A stretch of 64,000 bases of DNA from Oscarella lobularis (lineage: Eukaryota > Porifera > Homoscleromorpha > Homosclerophorida > Oscarellidae): positions 1,736,001-1,800,000 of the forward strand of contig NC_089194.1 in assembly GCF_947507565.1 (NCBI RefSeq), given 5' to 3'. Both the position numbers and the translations under genes were made by a program. Positions 44,395 to 54,796 of this stretch are shown in pieces (position 1 is the first letter of the stretch; each line of letters begins with the position of its first letter). The notes beneath the pieces are model-generated. The model was not told the DNA's origin. It did not search any database and worked only from the letters and a program-made list of their open reading frames with translations.

Positions 44395-46689
44395 TGGTGT
44401 ACGTACTCCGCCGGCAGACGGTGTATATATTCCGGCAGGCGGTGTACGTACTCCGCCGGCAGGCGGTGTATATATTCCGGCAGGCGGTGTACGTACTCCG
44501 CCGGCAGCCGGTGTATATATTCCGGCAGACGGTGTATATATTCCTGCAGGCGGTGTACGTACTCCGCCGGCAGCCGGTGTATATATTCCGGCAGACGGTG
44601 TATATATTCCTGCAGGCGGTGTACGTACTCCGCCGGCAGCCGGTGTATATATTCCGGCAGACGGTGTATATATTCCTGCAGGCGGTGTACGTACTCCGCC
44701 GGCAGGCGGTGTATATATTCCGGCAGACGGTGTATATATTCCGGCAGGCGGTGTACGTACTCCGCCAGCAGGCGGTGTATATATTCCGGCAGGCGGTGTA
44801 TATATTCCAGCAGACGGTGTATATATTCCGGCAGGCGGTGTATGTACTCCGCCAGCAGGCGGTGTATATATTCCCGCAGGCGGTGTACTCCGCCAGCAGA
44901 CGGTGTATATATTCCGGCAGGCGGTGTACATACTCCGCCAGCAGGCGGTGTATATATTCCGGCAGACGGTGTATATATTCCGGCAGACGGTGTATATATT
45001 CCGGCAGGCAGTGTATATATTGCGGCAAGCGGTGTATGTACTCCGCCCGCAGACGGTGTATATATTCCGGCAGGCGGTGTATGTACTCCGCCAGCAGGCG
45101 GTGTATATATTCCCGCAGGCGGTGTACTCCGCCAGCAGGCGGTGTATATATTCCGGCAGGCGGTGTACGTACTCCACCGGCAGACGGTGTATATATTCCG
45201 GCAGGCGGTGTATGTACTCCGCCCGCAGACGGTGTATATATTCCGGCAGGCGGTGTACGTACTCCACCGGCAGACGGTGTATATATTCCGGCAGGCGGTG
45301 TATGTACTCCGCCCGCAGACGGTGTATATATTCCGGCAGGCGGTGTACGTACTCCACCGGCAGACGGTGTATATATTCCGGCAGGCGGTGTATGTACTCC
45401 GCCAGCAGACGGTGTATATATTCCGGCAGGCGGTGTATGTACTCCGCCAGCAGACGGTGTATATATTCCGGCAGGCGGTGTATATATTCCGGCAGGCGGT
45501 GTATATATTCCGGCAGGCGGTGTACGTACTCCACCGGCAGACGGTGTATATATTCCGGCAGGCGGTGTATGTACTCCGCCAGCAGACGGTGTATATATTC
45601 CGGCAGGCGGTGTATGTACTCCGCCAGCAGGCGGTGTATATATTCCGGCAGGCGGTGTACTCCGCCAGCAGGTGGTGTATATATTCCGGCAGGCGGTGTA
45701 CGTACTCCACCGGCAGGCGGTGTACGTACTCCACCGGCAGGCGGTGTATATATTCCGGCAGGCGGTGTACGTACTCCGCCAGCAGACGGTGTATATATTC
45801 CGGCAGACGGTGTATATATTCCGGCAGACGGTGTATATATTCCGGCAGGCGGTGTACGTACTCCGCCGGCAGGCGGTGTATATATTCCGGCAGACGGTGT
45901 ATATATTCCGGCAGGCGGTGTATATATTCCGGCAGGCGGTGTACGTACTCCGCCGGCAGACGGTGTATATATTCCGGCAGGCGGTGTATATATTCCGGCA
46001 GGCGGTGTATATATTCCGGCAGGCGGTGTACGTACTCCGCCGGCAGGCGGTGTATATATTCCGGCAGGCGGTGTATATATTCCGGCAGGCGGTGTATATA
46101 TTCCGGCAGACGGTGTATATATTCCGGCAGGCGGTGTACGTACTCCGCCGGCAGGCGGTGTATATATTCCGGCAAGTGGTGTATATATTCCGGCAGGCGG
46201 TGTACGTACTCCGCCGGCAGGCGGTGTATATATTCCGGCAGGCGGTGTATATATTCCGGCAAGCGGTGTACGTACTCCGCCGGCAGGCGGTGTATATATT
46301 CCGGCAAGCGGTGTATATATTCCGGCAGGCGGTGTACGTACTCCGCCGGCAGGCGGTGTATATATTCCGGCAGGCGGTGTATATATTCCGGCAGGCGGTG
46401 TATGTACTCCGCCAGCAGGCGGTGTATATATTCCGGCAGACGGTGTATATATTCCGGCAAGCGGTGTATATATTCCGGCAGGCGGTGTACGTACTCCGCC
46501 GGCAGGCGGTGTATATATTCCGGCAGGCGGTGTATATATTCCGGCAAGCGGTGTACGTACTCCGCCGGCAGGCGGTGTATATATTCCGGCAAGCGGTGTA
46601 TATATTCCGGCAGGCGGTGTACGTACTCCGCCGGCAGGCGGTGTATATATTCCGGCAGGCGGTGTATATATTCCGGCAGGCGGTGTATC
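44395..46689. repeat. 2.3-kb minisatellite of interleaved 21- and 24-nt units
   Basis: About 100 units. The 21-mer is TGTATATATTCCGGCAGGCG plus G. The 24-mer replaces the TATATATTCCGG part with TACGTACTCCGCCGG or close variants. Both lengths are multiples of three and contain no stop in most frames, so several frames on both strands stay open for 640-780 codons (e.g. repeats of VYIPAGG/VRTPPAGG). No splice structure, start context or homology supports coding. It begins about 90 bp after the AFG3L2 polyadenylation signal. Confidence 0.9.
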
Positions 46690-46749
46690 CGGGCATTTTG
46701 ACTACGTGACTCGTCGAAGAACAACGTTTCGAAGGATTTCTCGCGAACT

Positions 46750-46856
46750 ATGCCGCGAAAAGAACGTACAGCGCAGCGTCGTGGTGTTCAATTTCGAGAG
46801 CTGCGTCCTTGGGATGACGACTTCGGCTCATTTTTCAAGCTAATCGCTTGCACCGG
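46750..46856 (+). other. Possible orphan first exon next to the minisatellite
   Basis: From an ATG at 46750 an open stretch of 36 codons (PRKERTAQRRGVQFRELRPW...) runs to a consensus donor (CACCG|GTAAGTC) near 46856. No following exon could be matched with confidence. It may be the 5' end of the degenerate kinase-like gene at 47030-47400 or a chance open frame. Confidence 0.25.
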
Positions 46857-47029
46857 TAAGTCTGGAGCTTGGTCTTAGCGAATGCAAGCTAAAACAGAGA
46901 CATAGCTGTGTGAATGAGCTTCTTTGATCAACACTGGGACGTCTTGGGTGTCGATCGTTGGGAAAAGATGAGAAAACTGAACGTGAGGCTCATACGATTC
47001 ATGGAAGCTTTCTACACACTATTCTTCAG

Positions 47030-47400
47030 ACGAAAAGCGAACAAAACGTCATTTGGGGCTCATACCTATGGAGTTGGCTTTCGCTCTGAGACTGAGAGGT
47101 GAAAATCTGGTATCCTTGCAAATTTAGATTGGTAATAGTTATTGCGGATTAATCTTCTTTTAATTAATTAATAATTAATCGCGGTGATAGAATCCCCAGG
47201 CTTTTGAAATCTCATGGCAACACGAGGGAAGAAGCCAAGCACATAATCGCACGGGGGAAATCGACGCGTCTAACAATACCGGAAGCGACTCCTTCTACGC
47301 TAGAAAATTTGATTCGAAAATGCTGGTCTGGAGAGACCGAATTTTTCAGCGATTGTGAAAGAGTTGAGCCGATTCAATTAAGAGGAAGAGGGAGCAGCTC
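47030..47400 (+). pseudogene. Degenerate fragment of a protein-kinase C-lobe
   Basis: Two short segments resemble consecutive parts of a kinase C-lobe. The first is LGLIPMELAFALRLR (about 47049-47100), like the helix after the SFG motif. After a candidate intron ending CCCCAG near 47200 comes EEAKHIIARGKSTRLTIPEA followed by TPSTLENLIRKCW, the typical end of RIPK/IRAK- or tyrosine-kinase-like domains. The frame before the first segment does not give the expected DxxSFG and no catalytic or ATP-binding part is seen, so this looks like a relic. Confidence 0.35.
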
Positions 47401-48935
47401 GTTTCTCCCATCACTTACTAAATTAGGTTTTTCCGTTATAGCGATGAGTCCTAATTATTTGGCTCTCGGTCCAGGACATCGCGAAGACTTTTTCCATCCT
47501 CCCAACATCCGGATTTGCAAGAACGGATTGCCGTGAAGTAGCTCCGTGTTTGGGTGGGCATTAAGCGGGAAGAAAAAGAAGATGACTGCTGTCCTACTTT
47601 GTTAATTAAGTGCACAATTTTTTTACTGCACGCACGCACGCACGAGTGTCAGAGTCCCGCACCTAGCCAGGCCGCGTCGTTAGTTAGGATCGCGACGACA
47701 CAAAAAGCAGCTAGGGTTATGTCAATTTTTATTAAATAAACCCGGAAGTAACCCGGAAATTAAACAAAACTAAAATATAGCGTCCTTTCGGCATTCTTGA
47801 GGCGGGGGGGGGGGCGACTCGCCCGCGCCCCCTGGTGGACACGTGGCCCGGAGCTTCGGTTGACCCACGAAGCATGGGGTATGGCCTCTTTATCCTCGAT
47901 TGGCCTCGGAGATAAGCCTTGGGAGTGAAGCGTCCTCGGGTATGAGTCCGCCACCCGTGTTATCCAAGGGGACCGCTATTGTGACCCACCGCGTCTCGCC
48001 ATAGTGGGGGAGCCAACTCTATCGGCCCCTGCTACAGAGGTACGGCCTCTTTCACCTCATTGGCCTCGGAGGCCCTTGGGAGTGGATTGGCGACCGTTTG
48101 GAGATCTCCACCGTCATTCCAAGGGATTTTGCAGAGCACCGCCTCTTATTGGCTCAGGGTTGAAATGCTAAATCAATAGCTAAATAAATTTCCCAATAAA
48201 ATAAAGCTACTCACTTCTAACTGACTTCGAAGATTCGATTTCCCCCAAAAGGAGCTCCAGCTAGAACAAAAAGCTTCGAAAACAAAACAAATATGCGCTA
48301 GACCTCGATCGACTCGGGTTTCGTGTGTTGCGGCCTTCGCATCCTTCTGCTTTATCGAAACACTTCGCGGGAGATCCCCCTGGAACGCTGCTTGCTAGGC
48401 GATGCATTCGGCAGACGTAGAGGAGCCTTTTCTTCCTTCTGCGTCCAGTTTTAAGGCCTGCGATACCTTTTCCACATCGGCTTCTGCAAAAGCTAACGCG
48501 CGCGTCTCTCTGGGGACGCCAAGCTTCCCGCGCCAAGGGACTTAGGTATTACGTTTTAGTCCCCCCGTAGTGTTCTATTGCATAAAGCGGTGTGCGGTCC
48601 TTTTACTTACTTAAATTCCTTCAAAATGAGTTTGGTGAACGCAGCTGAGATGGCTTTGTTTCGCGTAAGCCAATTCAATCCTCGCTTCCTTGGCGTGCTC
48701 GTGGCGTCGTTGACACTATGGTCCTGTCGAAAACCAAGCTGTCAAACGTGGGTGAATACGTCATTGCGTAAAGCGAGCGGAAAGTCGAAGGCGTGGTCAA
48801 ACGAGAAAAATCAAATGATGACCAAGTTCTCGTGGATGAACATTGATTCCTAAAATTTACGTTTAGTCGTTTCTTTGTTCGTTTTTTAATCAAATTTTCT
48901 GTTCATTGTTCATTATCGCTTTGTAATGAAAATAC

Positions 48936-48980
48936 AGTGGAGCCTCTTCTAAGTGTACTCTCTGTCTAGTGAACGCGTAC
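48936..48980 (+). mobile_element. Possible pogo/Tigger-like terminal sequence
   Basis: After a TA dinucleotide the sequence reads CAGTGGAGCCTCTTCTAAGT and continues with CTCTGTCTAGTGAACG. This resembles the terminal inverted repeats of pogo/Tigger DNA transposons (CAGTGGAACCTCT type, TA target). A weak inverted counterpart (GTGGAGACCACTG) occurs near 49060-49072, which would give a ~135-bp element, but no TA follows it. Confidence 0.3.
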
Positions 48981-49278
48981 CTCTGCACGGAAACTACTCG
49001 TCATAAACCAATTTGGTTTAGTTGTCGGAGCACTTCACCTCTACAACCTCAAAACAGTGAGTGGAGACCACTGAGGTCCCACCAGCTGTATTTTTGTGTG
49101 CAGGCTGCGATGTACCATTATTAGACAATGGCTTGTTAACTAAAACTGTAAAATCATGGCGTCTACGTTCTCAAGCTTAACAACGGATGGGCACCTAATC
49201 TATTCAGCGTGTGTAAACGTAGCGCGATCGAACGGATAATAAATTGGGGGATTTCCCAAAGTCCTCGATCCCTACTTC

Positions 49279-49311
49279 CTCAGTCCCTCATGGCTTGTTT
49301 ACGGGACTGAG
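49279..49311 (+). promoter_or_regulatory. 9-bp perfect inverted repeat upstream of the small gene at 49415
   Basis: CTCAGTCCC (49279-49287) and GGGACTGAG (49303-49311) with a 15-nt loop, about 40 bp upstream of the TATA-like box. Could be a dimeric factor site. Confidence 0.4.
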
Positions 49312-49347
49312 AGACCCTTTAGTACCCCTTTAGTACCCCTAGTCCCG

Positions 49348-49355
49348 CATAAAAG
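49348..49355 (+). promoter_or_regulatory. TATA-like box of the small gene at 49415
   Basis: CATAAAAG lies 60 bp upstream of the ATG; an initiator-like CCAGTCATTT follows about 20-30 bp downstream. Confidence 0.45.
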
Positions 49356-49414
49356 CGACGCTTGTCCAGTCATTTACCAGTTAACTCTCTGAGCCGCAGT
49401 TCAAGTCAAAGACG

Positions 49415-49666
49415 ATGGCACTCAGACTCCTGAAGCGACAATTTTCCTTGCAAGCAAGCAACAGGCTGTGTCTCGTTGCGAGACCTTCTCCACCTCACGG
49501 AGCAAGCCTTCCTTCGTTCAGTCGACTGCACACGGGTTCCACACGGTCTCACTGGCAAAAAAAGACAGAAACTGATTGGCAGTGGAGGACGCCACAGCAG
49601 TGGAACAAATGGGACAAAGGTCAGAAGAGCAAGAATTGGAAGAATTGGAAAGAACTGGAAGCCTAA
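49415..49666 (+). CDS. Unrecognised 83-aa protein with mitochondrial-type leader and Trp/Lys-rich tail
   Basis: Single open frame. The N terminus (ALRLLKRQFSLQASNRLCLV) is rich in Arg, Leu and Ser and lacks acidic residues, as in a mitochondrial presequence. The C-terminal third is striking: WQWRTPQQWNKWDKGQKSKN followed by WKNWKELEA, seven Trp in under 40 residues. I know no family with this pattern. A TATA-like box and an initiator-like site sit at the right distance upstream, which supports a real transcription unit; coding status is still only moderately supported because the frame is short and lies in a gene-poor stretch. Confidence 0.45.
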   Translation: MALRLLKRQFSLQASNRLCLVARPSPPHGASLPSFSRLHTGSTRSHWQKKTETDWQWRTPQQWNKWDKGQKSKNWKNWKELEA

Positions 49667-50116
49667 AAAACTTGTAGAAAGGCCGTTTGCGCTTTTAGTC
49701 ACGCATTGTACTTAGATTGGAATTTCAAAAAAATTCCCTCAACACATGAAAAGAGAAATGACATTAGTATCCCCCAGCGAAACCCGGCCAACCGATCTTT
49801 TTCGTTTTCAAAAGTGCGACCGCGTTTTCCTCCCTTGACCCTAAGGGTCCCGCCCTCCCTCCCATTGCAAAGGAGCCCACGTGCACCGAAACCGAAAGAA
49901 AAACGTACCGTGAGAGCCAATCGACGAACGTGCAATCCATTCTCGCGAGAAAAACGACTCGAATGTCGTCAATTCGACGCGCCCCGTACGCCGGACCGTC
50001 CCAGAACTCTCCACTTTTCCTGTTCCTCACGTGACAATATAAACAGCGAGCCCCAAATCCCGACGACTCATTCGCACGTCGGAACGCGTCGAGAAGAGAA
50101 GAAGTAAAAAATTACG
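49667..50116 (+). promoter_or_regulatory. Upstream region and TATA box of the TNF-ligand gene
   Basis: No gene seen. TATAAA at 50038-50043, preceded by CACGTGA (E-box-like), lies 74 bp before the ATG at 50117. Confidence 0.5.
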
Positions 50117-51243
50117 ATGAAAAAAATCGACGCGGAAAGCGGCAAAACGAAAATAATCGAAACGACGAATCGACAACAATTACCGAACTCTCTCGCAACG
50201 ATCCTACTACTCGTCGCCGTCGCAACGTCGCTCGTCGCCACGTCGATCTCCGCCGTCGCACTGTACAAAGTCAGCGAGCAAAGAACGCGAATGGAACGCT
50301 TCGAAACGCATCACGATGTACGGTTTGCGCGGGGGAAGGAGGAGGTTCGAGGGAGTTCGAATCGTTCGCGGCATGATTTCGTATTGGGGCTGCCCGGCCC
50401 GGGGCCCGGCCCGCGGGGGGAATGTCCCGTGTAAACTAAGGAGGCAATCGAGGGGCGGCGATTTAGTTTCGACTCGTTTCCTGCTTTCCATTCCACGTGA
50501 TGTTCGTTTACTAGAGAAGTGATCGCCCACGCTGCGTTTGTTCTCAAAGTTCGCGGGGGAGAGGAGGGGCCGGGACCCCGCCCGCGATCCGAGGCTTTAA
50601 AATAAAGAGTCCTCCAATGTATATCGTCGTAGGAAATGGGGAGAAAACGACGGGACGTCGAAGGGACGACTCCAGCGCCCCAAGGTAATGTCGCGACTCT
50701 CTCTCTCGATCGTTCTATATTTTCTCTACAGATTCATTTGCCGCGATTCATTTATACGCTGATCCTGCAAAACCACGGCCATCATTCGAATCACGTAGAA
50801 AAACCAAGCGTTTAATTAATTAAAAATCCTATCAATTTGCTATAGACAAATTTATCTCTCCGTTCAAAGTCGACAGCAAAAAGGGTCCAATCGACTTGGC
50901 TCTGAACAATGAAGCCATTGAAATCAAAGTAGCGGGGCTCTACTACTTCTACGGTCAGATAGCGGCCAAGCCGGAGTCACGTGCTCTGCAACAAGGCGTA
51001 GGCATCGCGGTGTGCAACGATATCAAGGATCACAGATGCGAGAAGAAATACAAATTGATCACTTCCGCAACAAGCAAAGGAACAGTGAATAGCTACAACG
51101 ATTACGAGACGATATACACGGGAGGACTCTTCGATTTGGACGTGGGAGATCGCGTTGTTCTCGTCTCCGAGAAGAAACAATCGATCTCCATGATGAGAAA
51201 ATTTACTTTTTTCGGCGGATACATGGTTCGTCCGGGGAATTAA
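50117..51243 (+). CDS. TNF-superfamily ligand (type II membrane protein)
   Basis: Exons 50117-50317, 50633-50684, 50732-50794, 50846-51243; 237 aa. Short cytosolic head, a single membrane span at about 32-57 (SLATILLLVAVATSLVATSI), a stalk with a furin-type basic site RKRR at 71-74, then a TNF homology domain. Strands are recognisable: FAAIHLYADP, EIKVAGLYYFYGQIA, the signature YTGGLFDLDVGDRVVLVSE and the closing FTFFGGYMV. Family knowledge: such ligands trimerise, bind TNF receptors and may be shed by furin. Two cysteines in the domain (CNDIKDHRC) could form the usual loop disulphide. Receptor and pathway cannot be told. AAATAAAGCC near 51343 may be the polyadenylation signal. Confidence 0.88.
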
Positions 51244-51474
51244 TAGAAAAACGTATTGAACTTTGCTGTGTAGGTAAACGCTTAGATAGTTTTTCTTTTA
51301 GTTTAGTTGCGCTGCTCGCTCGTTTTTCGTGTAAGGCATATGGAAATAAAGCCAATGGCTCGTCTACTGAACCGACAACGTTTATTCTACAATTAATGCA
51401 CGTAGGGGGGACGAGTGGGGAAGAAACCGTCCGGGATATTAGAACTACGGCTAATTCTTTCACGAACCTTAGAG

Positions 51475-51476
<2 letters not shown>

Positions 51477-51520
<44 letters not shown>
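51477..51520. repeat. (GA)n microsatellite
   Basis: An uninterrupted GA dinucleotide run of about 44 bp between the 3' ends of the TNF ligand (+) and HCF (-) genes. Confidence 0.95.
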
Positions 51521-51523
<3 letters not shown>

Positions 51524-51540
51524 TTTTTCCTTCTTCGTTT

Positions 51541-54500
51541 CTATGATTCCGTTTTCATTTTTTTCGCCGCGTCGTCGTCGCCGCCGGCACTGAGAAAAAG
51601 TTAGTTATTTAGTTGCCTTGGCAACCCATTGTGACATCACGCCGTAACGCACGCCCTCTTTCGGTTTTCTAAGTCTAAAATCTTGACCCCCATACGTCAT
51701 TTCGAAAAACGAAAACTCGCGTTGACTTATAAATAATTTTCCGGGTTCTCTAGCTTCGGTTTCTTGTGGATCCCCTCCCGGGACCCCTCCCCCCTCTTCT
51801 TACCTTTCCGGAGCCGGTCTTTTGACTGGCTGGGGCGGTTGCGTGGGCTGTGACGGTTGCGGTGGTTTCGCTTGCGCAGGCGCAGTGGCGGGGACATCCT
51901 GGAGCCATCTCACCTGAGTAGCGGGACCATATCTGGCGGGAAAAAACATTCAAAAGGAAATTTCCCTACAGAAACTAGCGTCATACCCCTTGTCGTTTTT
52001 CGCCGCAATACGGAAAATAATCGCCGGTTTATTCGTGACGTCGATATGAGCTTGATTCAATTGCGTCGTCGTGACAACGCAGGAAGGCGAGGGCCCGCAA
52101 TAAACGCGAATAAAAGCGAGTTGCCCCGTCGCCGTGGCCGCCGTAACCGCGGCATTTTTGACGGCAAGATAGACGGAATATTCATTCACGGTACCGGAAG
52201 TATTCGCGGGAGGGTCCCACGAGAGGTGCGCGCCATCAGCGCCTTTGCTGATACGAATGGCGGAGGGAGCACCAGGGAAACCTGACGTCCCGTATATATA
52301 GATAACGCGCGCGCCTTTTCGCTTTTTCAGCTTACCTGGAAGACAAGTCTTGAATGCAGCCACGTCGGAATGGGGCCCCACTCCGCAGCCGTTTAGGGCT
52401 GAAACGCGAAAACGATACGCGACGCCCGGCATCAATTTTTGCCTAATAGTACCCTATGAAAAATAAAAACAATAAATAACAAAAGTGATTTTTTTTTAAA
52501 TTAGACAATTGATTTTTTTCTCTTACACCGGGTTCGGGAAAATCGCTCACAACCATCGCCGTTTGCTTGGTGTGGCCAACTTCAGACCAGAGCAAATCTT
52601 CAATTAGAAAACATCAATTATTTCTAATTAATTAATTAATTATTAAACTCCTTACTTTCTGGTTTTTTCTCGTCGCTTCCAGCTGCGGCGGGAGTTTGCG
52701 CCTGAAATTTCTGAATTTGGACAATATATTCATCAGCTACACGAAAAAAAAAACGTTCCCAAATAATCAATATTACTTATTTTGAATGTACCGTTGGGTT
52801 GAGATTGCCAAGAGATCTCCAAAGAATGCGTATTGGCTCGGACGAGTTGAAGGCGAGACGGAGCAGCGGGAACTTCCGTTTCTAGATACCAGAGATCCTT
52901 GCAACAGACCTAAAACAAAGTCCAATACACTCTTAATTAATTACGTGAGAGAGCTATAAGTACCTGATTATTCCAGGCTTTCCTGTATCCGTCACGTCCG
53001 CTCCAAATGTACATACGCGAGTCAACCTTGCATAGAATGAATTTAGGGATGAGGAAATTTTTTTTGATTTTTTTTCTCTTACTGCTACAGCGCAATGGCC
53101 AGCTCTAGCTCTTGGACTTGTGTCGTCTGAAGCGTCACAGCCGGGAATTATCTCCCAAGTGAACGTGTCTATAGAAAATGTTAAATTTTTAAATGATTTC
53201 TTATGGGTTTGTGTACCAAGATTCAAGCAGGCCAGCGTATTGGTGCACTTCCATTCTCGCTCTTGACCTGTAGCGCGATTTTCGACATCAATTGCTAGGG
53301 GAACCCAGCCACCAAAAACGTGCATCCTCAAGAAAAATAAAATAAAATAAATAAATAATAATAAATATATAATCTCCTCACTTGTTCTTGACGAGAACGG
53401 AAGAATGAAGACTCCGAGGCAAGGGAGTGACGCCAGATAACTCAGGCTTAGTCCAAAACATAGAAGCTATACAAAAAGTATTAATTAATTAATCTTATAT
53501 ACAAAAGTATTAAGATAAAAAGCCCTAATCTTAATCAAAAAGTATTAAAAAAGTATTGAGAAAAGCCATTAATCTTAATCTTAATCAAAAACTATTAATC
53601 TTATACTAATTATTTAATTTTCCTAACCTATGTCGAGGGTGTAGAGATCTCCGAGACGACATCCGTTCATTCCCCCATAGACGATCAACTTGCCTTCGTG
53701 ACCGTCACGTGGCGATATGGATACGCACGAGTGGGATTCGCGCGCTAGGGGAATGGCGCCGAACATTCGCGGGGATTCCCATTGGAGGGTCTTTCCCTCT
53801 TTGATATCAAGCGTGTGCAAATCGTTCATGTATCTGAAAACGCGCTTCGTAGACGAGATAATGGGCTTTTTTAGGAATTTAGTTACCGCGGAATGTTTAT
53901 TTTTGGATCGCCGCTATCGTTTGCTAATCCGGCGAAAATGAACGCTTTTTGGTTTACCAGGTTGAAGCTGTGGCCCAAACGAGGACAGGGTGGTGTGCCG
54001 AGAGGCGTTAGACGACGCCATTCCCAACGCGAGGCAAGTAATTCGTAGAGCTAACGTGTGAGTGAAATGGTTTAACGCGCGCGATATGCGTCATCAACTT
54101 ACGTCATTGGAATACTTCCCGTATTCGACCATACCGCCGAAAACGAGAAGGCGAACTCCGTCGCAGACGAAGCCGAATGCGGCGCATCCGTTTGGAATGT
54201 CGCCGCGAACGGCCGGCGCGAACCACTGATTGGTTGCTAGAATAACGAGATTTCGCGAGTCACATGGATTTCTTTGAAGTAAAGCGCGCTAGCGATTGAA
54301 AAAAGAGCGATTCGACTGCCCAAAAAGGGAACTCGATTTAAAATATTTCAATTTTTCGACGTTTCGAAGTCGTGCTATGCGTCGCTAAGCGACGAAACGT
54401 GTCGAAAACAGACGCGCGATCGATAACCTGTGTTTAGGACGTGTAATTCGTCGACAATCCCTTCGTTTCCGCCACCGAAGATGATAATTAGATCCTTGAT

Positions 54501-54584
54501 GGCAACTGCGCGATGTCCGTGCCGCGGCCGAGGCGCTGGGCCGCTACAGGAGAGCACTTTGCGCCACTTGATGGACGCCGCCAT
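51541..54584 (-). CDS. HCFC1: Host cell factor (HCF) family transcriptional co-regulator, short form
   Basis: Fifteen exons: 54428-54584, 54103-54236, 53887-54050, 53628-53833, 53379-53466, 53217-53326, 53083-53168, 52964-53026, 52792-52909, 52656-52736, 52527-52597, 52336-52453, 51987-52281, 51804-51932, 51541-51589; 622 aa. The Kelch propeller starts [20 protein letters not shown] and includes [53 protein letters not shown] and [22 protein letters not shown]3 modules follow ([23 protein letters not shown]-like [44 protein letters not shown]). The tail is Pro/Gln-rich with a basic KKMKTES end. HCF tethers chromatin-modifying complexes to DNA-bound factors. The vertebrate HCF-1 central region and its cleavage repeats are absent. 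Symbol denotes the family (HCFC1/HCFC2 ancestor). Confidence 0.94.
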
Positions 54585-54796
54585 TTTGGACGGAGCGCTG
54601 CTGGCAAAAGCGCATGCGCTAGGCTGCGGTTTACGAAAACCTGACGCACGAAGCGTGGACAGTCAAAAAATATAGTAAAACTTTTATACAGGTTGTAGTT
54701 TATTTATTCAGAAATGCTAGCCTTGCGAAACATTCTAAAAATTGACTTCAACAGTGACGTCATCTGCTTGGTAGCGCACGGTAGTCGTTTCCAAAT

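Larger units (their letters stand above)
47540..49410. other. Gene-poor stretch with no recognised gene
   Basis: Contains a CGCA microsatellite near 47632-47645, a poly-G run near 47803-47815, two diverged copies of a GC-rich segment (GGCCTCTTTATCCTCGATTG near 47883 and GGCCTCTTTCACCTCATTGG near 48045, both followed by CCTTGGGAGTG), short open frames without recognisable domains (e.g. 48261-48536 minus, 48626-48853 plus) and a transposon-like end at 48936. Probably old mobile-element debris. Confidence 0.45.

Noticed and set aside
44353-46843. Five overlapping frames of 640-780 codons as giant genes
   Set aside because: All are readings of one 21/24-nt minisatellite in different frames and strands; no domain, splice or start evidence favours any of them.
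47540-48560. tRNA, 5S or snRNA gene in the GC-rich stretch
   Set aside because: No convincing A/B box pair, Sm site or cloverleaf could be found by eye; only duplicated GC-rich segments are seen.
53941-53960. A splice donor inside HCF at CTG|GTAAAC
   Set aside because: Reading through gives the conserved Kelch sequence ([20 protein letters not shown]), so no intron is present there.
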